Assembly (NCBI GenBank): GCA_964480635.1
Contig: CAYZQE010000028.1
Location: 1 to 25,189 of the forward strand
Reading direction: 5' to 3'
Source: CAYZQE01 sp964480635
Lineage (GTDB): Bacteria; Pseudomonadota; Gammaproteobacteria; GCA-001735895
Length of the DNA: 25,189 nucleotides
The position numbers and the translations under genes were made by a program. The notes below the pieces were generated by a model. It was given only the letters and a program-made list of their open reading frames with translations. It made no database searches and was not told the origin of the DNA. This document shows, piece after piece, positions 7,092-14,909 of the stretch (within the stretch, counting starts at the first letter, position 1; each line of letters begins with the position of its first letter).

Positions 7092-7149
7092 GTTTGTTTT
7101 TACCAAAGTAAGGTATAGGCTCAAGTCGCATCAATTGGGTATAGGACTG

Positions 7150-7272
7150 CTGTTCAAAGAGGTTGAACAGTTTGAATTGTGCAGATAAAGAAGGCACAGA
7201 GTCGAGTAGCAACTTATTAAACGGTGCAGAAGACGTTGGCGTCTTTTGACTTAAAATTGTAAAAATTTTAAG
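7150..7272 (-). promoter_or_regulatory. Structured rne 5' leader (three hairpins) in the rne-rluC intergenic region
   Basis: The 382-bp gap between rne and rluC (7092-7473) has no credible gene. Three perfect hairpins lie upstream of the rne start: CTGTTCAA / TTGAACAG (7150-7157 and 7163-7170), AAGACG / CGTCTT (7230-7235 and 7240-7245) and CTTAAAATT / AATTTTAAG (7250-7258 and 7264-7272). In E. coli, RNase E controls its own mRNA through hairpins in a long rne leader; a similar role here is inference. The rest (7273-7473) is AT-rich and must hold the two divergent promoters, none of which is clear enough to place. Confidence 0.45.
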
Positions 7273-7473
7273 TAGTAAGTTTAAAATGATGGAACTGAGC
7301 ATATAAAGGTTGTGTTTAGAATAAATATTCTCTACAGAACGGTAGGTCATTAAGCTATGTTTCTGTAGAATTGTGAATTTGAGATATGAATTGTTATTTT
7401 AATTTCGTATCTTTTACATTTTGTTCTATAAAATGAACTTAGCGAGCATAGCATAGATAAAATTTATGTCATC

Positions 7474-8436
7474 ATGTCACATAGAAAATTAGTAAATAAT
7501 TTGTCAAATTCAGAGCAATTGTTTAAAAAGGTCAGTTATTTTAAAGTTACCCCGCAACAAGAGGGGCAACGAATTGATAATTACCTTTTGAAAACCTACA
7601 AAACTATCCCTAAGTCTAAAATTTATAAAATTTTACGCAAAGGCGAAGTGCGCGTTAATAAAGGCAGGGTGAAACCAGAATATAAACTCAAGCTTGAAGA
7701 CACTATTCGTATTCCACCGATGAAGTTTGAGGAGTCGAATAAAGAGCCTGTCTTTATCCCTAATTCAATGATTGAAACGATTAAGGCGTCAATTTTATTT
7801 GAAAATGAGTTTTTCTTAATTATTAATAAGCCACATGGTTTGGCCGTACATGCGGGCTCAGGTTTATCTTATGGTGCTGTCGATGTATTGAAAAAATTTC
7901 GACCTAATGAAATGGTTGAATTAGTTCATCGATTAGACCGTGATACCAGTGGTTGTTTAATGTTTGCCAAGTCACGCAAGGCATTGGTCATGCTGCAAAA
8001 TATGCTTAAACAACATGAGATAAAAAAAACGTATGCTGCATTGGTGCATGGGAAATGGCCTAAAAATAAACTTAAATTAGATTTCCCATTAAAAAAATTT
8101 CTTATGAAAAATGGAGAAAAACGTGTGCGGGTTGATAAAGAAGGGCAACAAGCATTAACAGAAGTCATTGCTATTAAGCAATACACTGGGTTTAGTTTAT
8201 TGAACTTACGGTTACAAACAGGGCGAACGCATCAAATTAGAGTGCATTGCCAGTCGTTAGGGCACCCCATTATTAATGATGATAAGTATGGTAATAGAGA
8301 TACGGATAAAGCGCTAAAAAAACAGGGTTTTAATCGCATGATGCTGCATGCCCATGTGCTTAATATTTCGGCTAATGACTTATGTGGCGCGGTCGAAATA
8401 ATTGCGCCTTTGCCGAAGTTATTTAAACAACAATAA
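7474..8436 (+). CDS. rluC: 23S rRNA pseudouridine synthase RluC
   Basis: A 320-residue RluA-family pseudouridine synthase, the same length as E. coli RluC (319), which modifies 23S rRNA positions 955, 2504 and 2580. An N-terminal S4 RNA-binding domain (about 30-90, GQRIDNYLLKTYKTIPKSKI then LRKGEVRVNKGRVKPEYKL) is followed by the catalytic domain with the HRLDRDTSG motif (H152-G160), where D155 is the catalytic aspartate. RTHQIRVHCQSLGHPI is also characteristic. RluC is preferred over RluD or RluA because of the S4 sequence and the position divergent to rne. The stop TAA (8434-8436) shares its last base with the next gene's ATG, suggesting coupled translation. Confidence 0.95.
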   Translation: MSHRKLVNNLSNSEQLFKKVSYFKVTPQQEGQRIDNYLLKTYKTIPKSKIYKILRKGEVRVNKGRVKPEYKLKLEDTIRIPPMKFEESNKEPVFIPNSMIETIKASILFENEFFLIINKPHGLAVHAGSGLSYGAVDVLKKFRPNEMVELVHRLDRDTSGCLMFAKSRKALVMLQNMLKQHEIKKTYAALVHGKWPKNKLKLDFPLKKFLMKNGEKRVRVDKEGQQALTEVIAIKQYTGFSLLNLRLQTGRTHQIRVHCQSLGHPIINDDKYGNRDTDKALKKQGFNRMMLHAHVLNISANDLCGAVEIIAPLPKLFKQQ

Positions 8437-9101
8437 TGAGCATAATGATGACTAAAAAGTATAAACTTTTAATTTTTGATTGGGATGGAACAATTATCGA
8501 TTCTCAAGCTCATATTGTGCACTGCATGAGAGAAGGTATTAAAGGTGCTGGCTTTGAAGCGCCAAAGGATGACGCCATTCGACATATTATTGGCTTGAGT
8601 TTGGAGCGAGCTGTTCAAACTTTAATGCCCGATTGCAGTTTAAGTGAGGTAGATGTTATGACGCAAAACTATCGTACGCACTTCTTTGCAACGGGTGCAG
8701 AATCGTCTGATTTTTATGATGGCGCAAAAGAAATGCTGCAAAGGTGTTTTGATGAGGGCTATTACATGGCTGTCGCGACCGGTAAAAGTCGACGAGGGCT
8801 TGATATGGTTTTAAATGCCTTCAACTTAGAGTCGTTGTTTCATATCACGCGGTGCGCCGATGAAACGGCGTCTAAACCAGACCCTATGATGTTAGAAGAA
8901 ATTTTAACGGATTTAAACTTAAGCCGTGACGAAGCATTGATGATAGGTGATACCACGTATGATATGGATATGGCGAATAATGCAAAAATGGACAGTATGG
9001 CAGTCACTTATGGCGTGCATAGCCGCAAAGATTTAGAGCCAACTAAGCCCAATTATTATTTAAATGACATCAAACAATTGTTAGATGTTTTAACCAAGTA
9101 A
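8436..9101 (+). CDS. HAD-superfamily phosphatase, phosphoglycolate phosphatase-like
   Basis: A 221-residue HAD subfamily IA hydrolase. Motif I is FDWDGT (nucleophile D15, acid/base D17). Motif II corresponds to the VATGKS region. The motif III lysine is in SKPDP, and motif IV is MIGDTTYDMDMA. A helical cap domain lies between motifs I and II. Such proteins dephosphorylate small metabolites; the substrate cannot be read from sequence. In many gammaproteobacteria a gph-like gene sits between rluC and an S49 peptidase, exactly as here. The start overlaps the rluC stop (TAATG); the downstream ATGs at 8445 and 8448 are possible alternatives. The stop is 10 bases before the next gene. Confidence 0.9.
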   Translation: MSIMMTKKYKLLIFDWDGTIIDSQAHIVHCMREGIKGAGFEAPKDDAIRHIIGLSLERAVQTLMPDCSLSEVDVMTQNYRTHFFATGAESSDFYDGAKEMLQRCFDEGYYMAVATGKSRRGLDMVLNAFNLESLFHITRCADETASKPDPMMLEEILTDLNLSRDEALMIGDTTYDMDMANNAKMDSMAVTYGVHSRKDLEPTKPNYYLNDIKQLLDVLTK

Positions 9102-9111
9102 CGAGAACAGA

Positions 9112-10074
9112 ATGACTGAAGACAACAAAAAAATGGAAAAGTACGAATCAATTATAGAGCGTTTGAGTTTTGCGGCTATTAATGAGCAGCGTCGATCGAG
9201 ACGTTGGAAAATATTTTTCACATTTATATTATTTATTTATTTATCGCCCTTTTTAATTTTAATGTTAGAGCTTAACGATATTAATGTATTAGATTTTGAT
9301 AACGAAAAAACCGAAATGCATACAGCACTGGTTAAGTTAGAAGGGGTTATTTCTGCCAGTGATGAAGCCAATGCTGAGAATATGATTAAAGGCTTAAATG
9401 ATGCCTTTGATGATAACCAAACAGCAGGGGTTATTTTGTCGATTAACTCCCCAGGTGGTAGCCCCGTTCAGTCTGCGTATATTTATGATGAAATGTTACG
9501 TTTAAGAAAGGAACATCCAGATATCCCATTACATGTTGTTGTCACTGACATGGCGGCTTCTGGCGGTTACTTTATCGCGGCAGCGGCAGAAAATATTTAT
9601 GTCAATAAGTCGAGTATTGTTGGCTCTATCGGCGTGCGCATGGATGGTTTTGGTTTTGTTGGGCTAATTGAGAAAATGGGCATAGAAAGGCGTTTATTAA
9701 CAGCCGGTGATAACAAAGGTTTACTGGATCCTTTTTTGCCTGAAAACAACACCCAAAAAGAACATTTAAAATTAATGTTAAGTGAAGTGCATAACCATTT
9801 TAAACAAGCAGTCATAGAGGGCAGGGGAGACCGTTTAAAAGTGGATGATGATACTTTCACTGGTTTAATCTGGACGGGAGAGCGTGGTATTTCATTGGGT
9901 TTGGTAGATGGGTATGGTAGCGTAAACTCAGTTGCTAAAGATATTATTAAAGCAGAAGATATTGTTGATTTCACCCCTAAACAGTTATTGTTTGATCGTT
10001 TAGCGACTAAGATTTCATTAGGGATCAGTCAGCAAATAAAACTGTTAATGACGCAGTCAATAAACCTTCAATAA
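9112..10074 (+). CDS. sppA: Signal peptide peptidase SppA-like, S49 family serine protease
   Basis: A 320-residue short-form S49 peptidase. A single membrane segment (about residues 33-52, FFTFILFIYLSPFLILML) follows a basic cytoplasmic N-terminus, so the protease domain faces the periplasm. INSPGGSP (111-118) is the oxyanion-side motif. Ser150 in MAASGGYF is the probable nucleophile and Lys202 in AGDNKGLLDP the probable general base, matching the Ser-Lys dyad of short SppA proteins. The family degrades residual signal peptides in the membrane. It is roughly half the length of E. coli SppA, which is normal for this subfamily. It lies 10 bases after the HAD gene in the conserved rluC operon. 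Confidence 0.9.
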   Translation: MTEDNKKMEKYESIIERLSFAAINEQRRSRRWKIFFTFILFIYLSPFLILMLELNDINVLDFDNEKTEMHTALVKLEGVISASDEANAENMIKGLNDAFDDNQTAGVILSINSPGGSPVQSAYIYDEMLRLRKEHPDIPLHVVVTDMAASGGYFIAAAAENIYVNKSSIVGSIGVRMDGFGFVGLIEKMGIERRLLTAGDNKGLLDPFLPENNTQKEHLKLMLSEVHNHFKQAVIEGRGDRLKVDDDTFTGLIWTGERGISLGLVDGYGSVNSVAKDIIKAEDIVDFTPKQLLFDRLATKISLGISQQIKLLMTQSINLQ

Positions 10075-10149
10075 AAACGAGAAATCTATGAACTTTGATC
10101 TACACTTAATTAAAATATAATTGAGTGTTAATAAAAGGAAGGTTTAAAT

Positions 10150-11355
10150 ATGTCAGATGTTTTTATTGCTAGGCAACCAATTTTTGATGCAGACCTAACC
10201 GTTTATGCTTATGAATTACTGTTTCGCCAATCGGGTGAGGCGGTGTCTGCCAATGTTTTAGATGGCAATAGTGCAACATCGCATGTCATGTTAAGTAGCT
10301 TTATTGATATAGGGTTGAATAATTTAGTGGGTGAACACATTGCTTTTTTAAATTTAACCGAGCATTTCTTATCCAACCCTGACTTAATTGTTATTCCACC
10401 TGATCAAGTGGTATTAGAAATACTAGAGGACGTTGAGCCGACTGATGCCGTTATTGAATCAGTGCGAGAATTAAAAAAACGTGGGTTTATCATTGCATTA
10501 GATGATTTTATTTATGATGATAAATTTATTCCATTATTGGAAAGTGCCGATATTGTTAAGGTTGATGTTACCCTAGAAAATCATGCGAAAATTAAAGCCA
10601 GTTTAGATAATTATAAACCTTATAACGTTAAGCTATTAGCTGAAAAAATAGAAACCTATGAAGAGTTTGAGTTCTTTAAAGACTTAGGGTTTGAATACTT
10701 TCAGGGTTATTTTTTCTCTAAGCCAACCATTGTTCAGGGTAAGGGTTTAACCTCGAATAAATTGGCGTTGTTGCAATTAGTTGCAAAAGTAAATGACCCT
10801 GATATTGAAATAGATAAGCTAAGTGAAATTATTAGCACCGATATTTCACTCAGCCACAAGGTATTAAAATACATTAATTCACCTGCCAGCGGCATTCGTG
10901 CAACCATTGATTCAATTCAACAAGCCGTCACGTTATTAGGTCTGTCGACTATAAAAAATTGGGTGACTGTGATGGCATTGTCATCAAACCCTGATAAACC
11001 TATTGAGTTAAGCACCACTGCGCTTATTAGAGCTAAGATTTGCCAAGGCTTAGCGAAACATAATTCATTAGATAAGCCAGACAGCTATTTTACAGTTGGA
11101 TTGTTTTCAACACTTGATGCCATGATGGATCAAAGTTTTGATGTTTTAATGGATGAACTGCCATTATCGGATGATGCAAAACAAGCACTCATTTCCTTAG
11201 AAGGAAGCTACGGAGAAGCCCTTAAATGCGCCTTTGCCATGGAACAAAGTGATTTTAGCATCATTGATTTTATGGGTTTAGATTTAGGCGAAATGTCAAA
11301 ACTTTATATGGAAGCGGTGAAGTGGGCAGATGATATGTTGCGCGACGTTCAATAA
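10150..11355 (+). CDS. EAL and HDOD domain signalling protein
   Basis: A 401-residue protein of the YuxH/CdgJ type: an N-terminal degenerate EAL domain (about 1-195) and a C-terminal HDOD domain (about 200-390). The opening FIARQPIFDADLTVYAYELLFRQ has ELLFR where active phosphodiesterases have the EAL motif. DDF and EKIETYEEF remain, but the full metal-binding set of c-di-GMP phosphodiesterases is not evident, so a non-catalytic regulatory role is likely. Related proteins affect motility and surface behaviour. AAGGAAGG about 7 bases upstream makes the start at 10150 convincing. It is 75 bases after the S49 gene, with a weak hairpin between them, and interrupts the usual sppA-yceD order, so it looks like an insertion into this operon. 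Confidence 0.9.
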   Translation: MSDVFIARQPIFDADLTVYAYELLFRQSGEAVSANVLDGNSATSHVMLSSFIDIGLNNLVGEHIAFLNLTEHFLSNPDLIVIPPDQVVLEILEDVEPTDAVIESVRELKKRGFIIALDDFIYDDKFIPLLESADIVKVDVTLENHAKIKASLDNYKPYNVKLLAEKIETYEEFEFFKDLGFEYFQGYFFSKPTIVQGKGLTSNKLALLQLVAKVNDPDIEIDKLSEIISTDISLSHKVLKYINSPASGIRATIDSIQQAVTLLGLSTIKNWVTVMALSSNPDKPIELSTTALIRAKICQGLAKHNSLDKPDSYFTVGLFSTLDAMMDQSFDVLMDELPLSDDAKQALISLEGSYGEALKCAFAMEQSDFSIIDFMGLDLGEMSKLYMEAVKWADDMLRDVQ

Positions 11356-11403
11356 GCTTTAATTTACGCTGTAAAAAATTACCTTAAAAAGCTGTAATTA
11401 CAA

Positions 11404-11432
11404 TTGCTGTCAGGTATATAAGTCGTTATACT
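11404..11432 (+). promoter_or_regulatory. Candidate sigma-70 promoter for yceD-rpmF
   Basis: TTGCTG (11404-11409), a 17-bp spacer and TATACT (11427-11432) fit a sigma-70 promoter about 90 bases before yceD. The 166-bp gap also contains TACCC CTAA GGGTA, a small hairpin near 11462-11475. Placement is by eye only. Confidence 0.45.
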
Positions 11433-11521
11433 CCGCCGTTTATACACTAGAGTATAAGTTATACCCCTAAGGGTAGGCTTTGCGCTCGTTAAAGTAGGCT
11501 AGCTCTGCTTAATTAAACTTT

Positions 11522-12046
11522 ATGCAAAACAAGCTTAAAAAAACCTATTCTGTCAAGAAAGAAAAGTCTCAAAAAAACACTTATACGGGTGTTGTAGAGG
11601 CTAATATGTTTTCTCGCTTAGCTGAATCGGTATTGGAAATTGTACGACCAGTAGACATCGAATTTAAAATTTTTAATGGCTATGGTGAATTACCAGAATT
11701 TCAGGGGCAATACAAAGCTTCGGTCACGTTACAGTGCCAAAGGTGTTTGGAAGCCTTAACGACAGATGTTAATCATGAATTTCATTTTTATGTGGGTCGT
11801 GAAGACCAAGTGGATAGTGAACCGGCTGGTTATGAAGTGGTTAGTACAATAGATGGTGATTTGTTAGATATTATTTCAGTGATTGAAGATGATATTATTT
11901 TAAATTTACCATTAATTCCAAAGCATAAAACGAATTGTAATGAGTATTTGCTGAAAATGAATAAAAAAGCAGATGCTGAACCAAAAGAAGTTAAGAAAAA
12001 TCCTTTTGCAGCTTTAGAAGGGTTTAAAGCAAATTTAAAACATTGA
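11522..12046 (+). CDS. yceD: YceD / DUF177 family protein
   Basis: A 174-residue DUF177 protein. Diagnostic are the domain opening with V-E-F-K-I-F-like strands, VTLQCQRCLEAL with its C-x-x-C pair, and the C-terminal KTNCNEYL with a further cysteine. YceD sits directly before rpmF in most gammaproteobacteria and is linked to 23S rRNA or ribosomal-protein expression; its biochemical role is not settled. The cysteines suggest metal binding, which is inference. The N-terminus (MQNKLKKTYSVKKEKSQKN) is longer and more basic than usual. No strong ribosome-binding site precedes the ATG at 11522. The stop is 21 bases before rpmF. Confidence 0.9.
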   Translation: MQNKLKKTYSVKKEKSQKNTYTGVVEANMFSRLAESVLEIVRPVDIEFKIFNGYGELPEFQGQYKASVTLQCQRCLEALTTDVNHEFHFYVGREDQVDSEPAGYEVVSTIDGDLLDIISVIEDDIILNLPLIPKHKTNCNEYLLKMNKKADAEPKEVKKNPFAALEGFKANLKH

Positions 12047-12067
12047 TATTTATTTAGGAGTTACCCC

Positions 12068-12262
12068 ATGGCTGTTCAAAAAAGCAGAAAGACGCCTTCT
12101 CGAAGAGGCATGAGACGTTCACACGATTCATTAACGGCAGAGACGTTATCAACAGAACCCACAACGGGTGAAACGCATTTAAGACATCACATTAGTGCTG
12201 ATGGTTTTTATCGCGGTAAGCAAATCATTGCTGATAAAGTTGTTGAAGAAGACGAAGCATAA
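12068..12262 (+). CDS. rpmF: 50S ribosomal protein L32
   Basis: A 64-residue protein beginning MAVQKSRKTPSRRGMRRSHD, the hallmark of bL32, with HLRHHISADGFYRGKQI near the C-terminus. It is the zinc-free form without the C-x-x-C pairs, as in E. coli. TTTAGGAGTT 8 bases before the ATG is a strong ribosome-binding site. The order yceD-rpmF-plsX is conserved. A strong terminator follows at 12287. Confidence 0.97.
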   Translation: MAVQKSRKTPSRRGMRRSHDSLTAETLSTEPTTGETHLRHHISADGFYRGKQIIADKVVEEDEA

Positions 12263-12286
12263 TTCATTTTTAAAGTAATAAAATGG

Positions 12287-12324
12287 ACAGCAAAAAGGGC
12301 GATTTTATTCGCCCTTTTTGCTGT
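12287..12324 (+). terminator. Strong intrinsic hairpin between rpmF and plsX
   Basis: ACAGCAAAAAGGGCGA (12287-12302) and TCGCCCTTTTTGCTGT (12309-12324) pair perfectly over 16 bp around the loop TTTTAT. The GC-rich part of the stem is followed by five T residues that pair with the A-run, as in bidirectional terminators. It lies 24 bases after the rpmF stop and 43 bases before plsX, so it probably ends or attenuates the yceD-rpmF transcript. Confidence 0.8.
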
Positions 12325-12367
12325 ATGGCCTCATTAAAGTTTTCTTAAAATGCATTCGTTTTTATCA

Positions 12368-13396
12368 ATGGAAAAAAAACAAAAAACAATCGCTATCGAT
12401 GCAATGGGTGGTGACTTTGGTCCCAAAGTAACGATTCCTGCCGCCTTACTCGCGTTAAAAGAATTCAAAAACTTAACCCTTATTTTAGTCGGTGATAGTG
12501 ACGCTATTAATCAGCAACTAAAAGAACATAATGCCCAAGAGTCTAGTACTCTTAAAATTCATCATACCACTCAAATTGTTGAGATGGATGAATCACCTGC
12601 CTTAGCTTTAAAAAAGAAAAAAGATTCATCAATGCGCGTTGCTATTAATTTAGTTAAAGAAAAAACAGCTCAAGCATGTGTTTGTGCGGGTAATACGGGT
12701 GCTTTAATGGCAACTAGTAAGTTTGTATTAAAAACAATTAAAGGCATTAACCGACCCGCTATTTGTTCTGCTTTACCGTCTAAAACCGGGCATACCCATA
12801 TGTTAGACTTAGGTGCTAACATTGAATGCTCAGCAGAACAATTATTGCAATTTGCCGTTATGGGCTCGATTTTAGCGTCTTCGGTTGATGGTAAAACATC
12901 ACCTAGCGTCGGTTTGCTTAACATTGGTTCTGAAGCCACTAAAGGTAATGATACCATTAAGGCTGCGAGTGAGCTGATTAAGAACAGTGGGCTTAATTAT
13001 GTAGGTTATGTTGAAGGTGATGATATTTATAAAGGTGGTACCGATGTTATTGTAACAGATGGTTTTAGTGGTAATATTTCACTAAAGACAGCAGAGGGTT
13101 TAGCCTCATTTATTAGCCATGTATTAAAATCTAATTTCAATAAAAATTTGTTTACTAAGCTACTCGGTCTTATCGCTTATCCCGTATTAAAAGCTTTTAA
13201 AGATAAATTAGATCCACGACGCTATAATGGCGCTAGCTTGTTAGGGTTAAATGGAATTGTTATAAAAAGTCATGGCGGTGCCGATGTGATAGCATTTAAT
13301 AATGCGATAAAGATTGCTTGTCTTGAAGCTGATGAATCGGTTCCACAAAAAATTGCAGAAGAAATTAGTCGTATTTTAGATGAATCTTCACCTTGA
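12368..13396 (+). CDS. plsX: Phosphate acyltransferase PlsX
   Basis: PlsX converts acyl-ACP and phosphate to acyl-phosphate, the first step of the PlsX/PlsY route to lysophosphatidic acid. The N-terminal IAIDAMGGDFGPKVTIPAAL and the later ACVCAGNTGALMA, HMLDLGANIEC and DVIVTDGFSGNISLKTAEG are all signature stretches. The frame is also open from an ATG at 12350 (six residues longer). I prefer 12368 because E. coli PlsX has a comparably short lead before the DVMGGD motif, though neither start has a clear ribosome-binding site. From 12368 the protein has 342 residues. It is followed after 16 bases by fabH, the conserved pairing that couples phospholipid and fatty acid synthesis. Confidence 0.95.
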   Translation: MEKKQKTIAIDAMGGDFGPKVTIPAALLALKEFKNLTLILVGDSDAINQQLKEHNAQESSTLKIHHTTQIVEMDESPALALKKKKDSSMRVAINLVKEKTAQACVCAGNTGALMATSKFVLKTIKGINRPAICSALPSKTGHTHMLDLGANIECSAEQLLQFAVMGSILASSVDGKTSPSVGLLNIGSEATKGNDTIKAASELIKNSGLNYVGYVEGDDIYKGGTDVIVTDGFSGNISLKTAEGLASFISHVLKSNFNKNLFTKLLGLIAYPVLKAFKDKLDPRRYNGASLLGLNGIVIKSHGGADVIAFNNAIKIACLEADESVPQKIAEEISRILDESSP

Positions 13397-13412
13397 AAAT
13401 AGAGAATTAAAC

Positions 13413-14381
13413 ATGACATACGCTCGAATTATTGGCACAGGAAGTTACTTACCTGACAATGTAATGACCAATAAAGATTTAGAAAAAATCGTTGATACCA
13501 CCGATGAATGGATTCGAGAACGTACGGGTATAGAAAAAAGACATATAGCTGTTGAAGGTGAAACGACTGTTGATTTAGCCGAAAAAGCAGCGCGAAATGC
13601 TATTGAATCATCAGGTTTAAAAACATCAGATATCGATTTAATCATTGTTGCTACAACAACGCCCGATATGATCTTCCCAAGTACGGCTTGTTTGTTGCAG
13701 TCACGCTTAGATATACATGGCTGCCCTGCATTTGATGTTCAAGCTGTGTGTACAGGTTTTGTTTACGCACTGACCATTGCTGAAAAGTTTATTAAAACAG
13801 GCAGTGCCAAAAATGCATTAGTGGTTGGTGCTGAAACTTTATCTAGAATTTTAGATTGGAATGACCGTGGCACCTGTATTTTATTTGGTGATGGGGCAGG
13901 AGCCGTGATTTTAAGTGCTGATGAAGAAATGGGCATTTTATCAACCCATATTCATGCTGATGGTGCTTATGAACACCTATTAAGAGTGCCTTTTGGTGTT
14001 TCTAACGGTTTAGATGAGCTTAAAGCAGGGAATGCCCACATAGAAATGAAAGGCAATGAGGTGTTTAAAATGGCGGTAAACACATTAGGCCGTATTGTTG
14101 ATGAGACACTCTTAGCAAATAATATGGATAAGTCAGAAATTGATTGGTTAGTGCCGCATCAAGCTAATATAAGAATTATCAAGGCAACCGCAAAAAAATT
14201 AAAAATGCCTTTAGATCGTGTTGTATTAACGGTTAGTGAACATGGCAATACATCGGCAGCATCTGTGCCCTTGGCTTTTGATACTGCCGTAAGAGATGGC
14301 CGTATAAAAAAAGGTGACATGGTATTGATGGAAGCCTTTGGCGGTGGTTTTACTTGGGGCTCTGCTTTACTGCGTTTTTAG
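13413..14381 (+). CDS. fabH: 3-oxoacyl-ACP synthase III (FabH)
   Basis: FabH condenses acetyl-CoA with malonyl-ACP to start fatty acid synthesis. The catalytic triad is visible: C113 in VQAVCTGF, H249 in LVPHQANIRI and N279 in SEHGNTSAAS. The C-terminal FGGGFTWGSALLRF is typical. The start is placed at 13413 (MTYARIIGTGSYLP), giving 322 residues. An upstream in-frame ATG at 13380 overlaps plsX and adds 11 residues with no family match. The usual fabD-fabG-acpP continuation is absent; a CYTH-domain gene follows 15 bases later instead. Confidence 0.96.
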   Translation: MTYARIIGTGSYLPDNVMTNKDLEKIVDTTDEWIRERTGIEKRHIAVEGETTVDLAEKAARNAIESSGLKTSDIDLIIVATTTPDMIFPSTACLLQSRLDIHGCPAFDVQAVCTGFVYALTIAEKFIKTGSAKNALVVGAETLSRILDWNDRGTCILFGDGAGAVILSADEEMGILSTHIHADGAYEHLLRVPFGVSNGLDELKAGNAHIEMKGNEVFKMAVNTLGRIVDETLLANNMDKSEIDWLVPHQANIRIIKATAKKLKMPLDRVVLTVSEHGNTSAASVPLAFDTAVRDGRIKKGDMVLMEAFGGGFTWGSALLRF

Positions 14382-14396
14382 TAAGGAATTAAACGA

Positions 14397-14864
14397 GTGG
14401 CTATAGAAATAGAACGAAAATTTTTGCTTAATAATGATGATTGGAAAAAATTAACGCATACTTTCAAGCATTATAAGCAAGCTTATTTTTGTAATACCGC
14501 AAAAGTTTCTGTCAGAGTAAGAGTGTCGGATGATGAGGCTTGGATGAGTTTTAAATCAGCGACTATTGAAATTAGTCGCTTTGAATATGAATATGTGGTT
14601 CCCCTAGAAGATGCTTTACATATGATCGAGCAATTTAGTCAAGGATCGGTAATCAGTAAAACTCGATATTTTGTGCCAGTTGGGTTACATATTTGGGAAA
14701 TTGATATATTTGATGGCGATAATGATGGTTTAATTGTCGCTGAAATTGAATTAGAGCATGTAGATGAAGGTTTCAAGGTACCAACTTGGATAGGTAAGGA
14801 GGTTTCTGACGATGTGCGCTATTTTAATAGCAATTTAGTGTCAAATCCCTATGTAAATTGGTAG
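14397..14864 (+). CDS. CYTH domain protein, probable triphosphate hydrolase
   Basis: A 155-residue single-domain CYTH protein. The E-x-E-x-K signature is present at the N-terminus (EIERKFLL, residues 4-11). Alternating charged strands typical of the triphosphate tunnel follow: VSVRVRVSDDEAWMSFKS, FEYEYVVPLEDA, WEIDIFDGDNDGLIVAEIELE. Bacterial single-domain members commonly hydrolyse inorganic triphosphate or organic triphosphates with Mg2+; the exact substrate is not visible. The start is a GTG at 14397 with AAGGAA 8 bases upstream, and MAIEIERKF is the common family start. It lies 15 bases after fabH and is probably co-transcribed with it. Confidence 0.9.
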   Translation: MAIEIERKFLLNNDDWKKLTHTFKHYKQAYFCNTAKVSVRVRVSDDEAWMSFKSATIEISRFEYEYVVPLEDALHMIEQFSQGSVISKTRYFVPVGLHIWEIDIFDGDNDGLIVAEIELEHVDEGFKVPTWIGKEVSDDVRYFNSNLVSNPYVNW

Positions 14865-14909
14865 TATTGGCATTATTTATTAATGGAATATAGTAACGGA
14901 GGTTTTGAT

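Noticed and set aside
7092..7124. 11-codon N-terminal extension of rne (start at 7124)
   Set aside because: RNase E homologues start at MKRxLINAT, and only the start at 7091 puts D303, D346, C404 and C407 at the family positions.
7009..7350. 113-residue minus-strand frame overlapping the rne start and leader
   Set aside because: It runs out of frame through the conserved start of rne and the hairpin leader; no recognisable protein sequence.
10098..10128. Imperfect hairpin CACTTAATT / AATTGAGTG before the EAL-HDOD gene
   Set aside because: The stem is AT-rich with a G-U pair and no T-run follows on the plus strand, so it does not support a terminator call.
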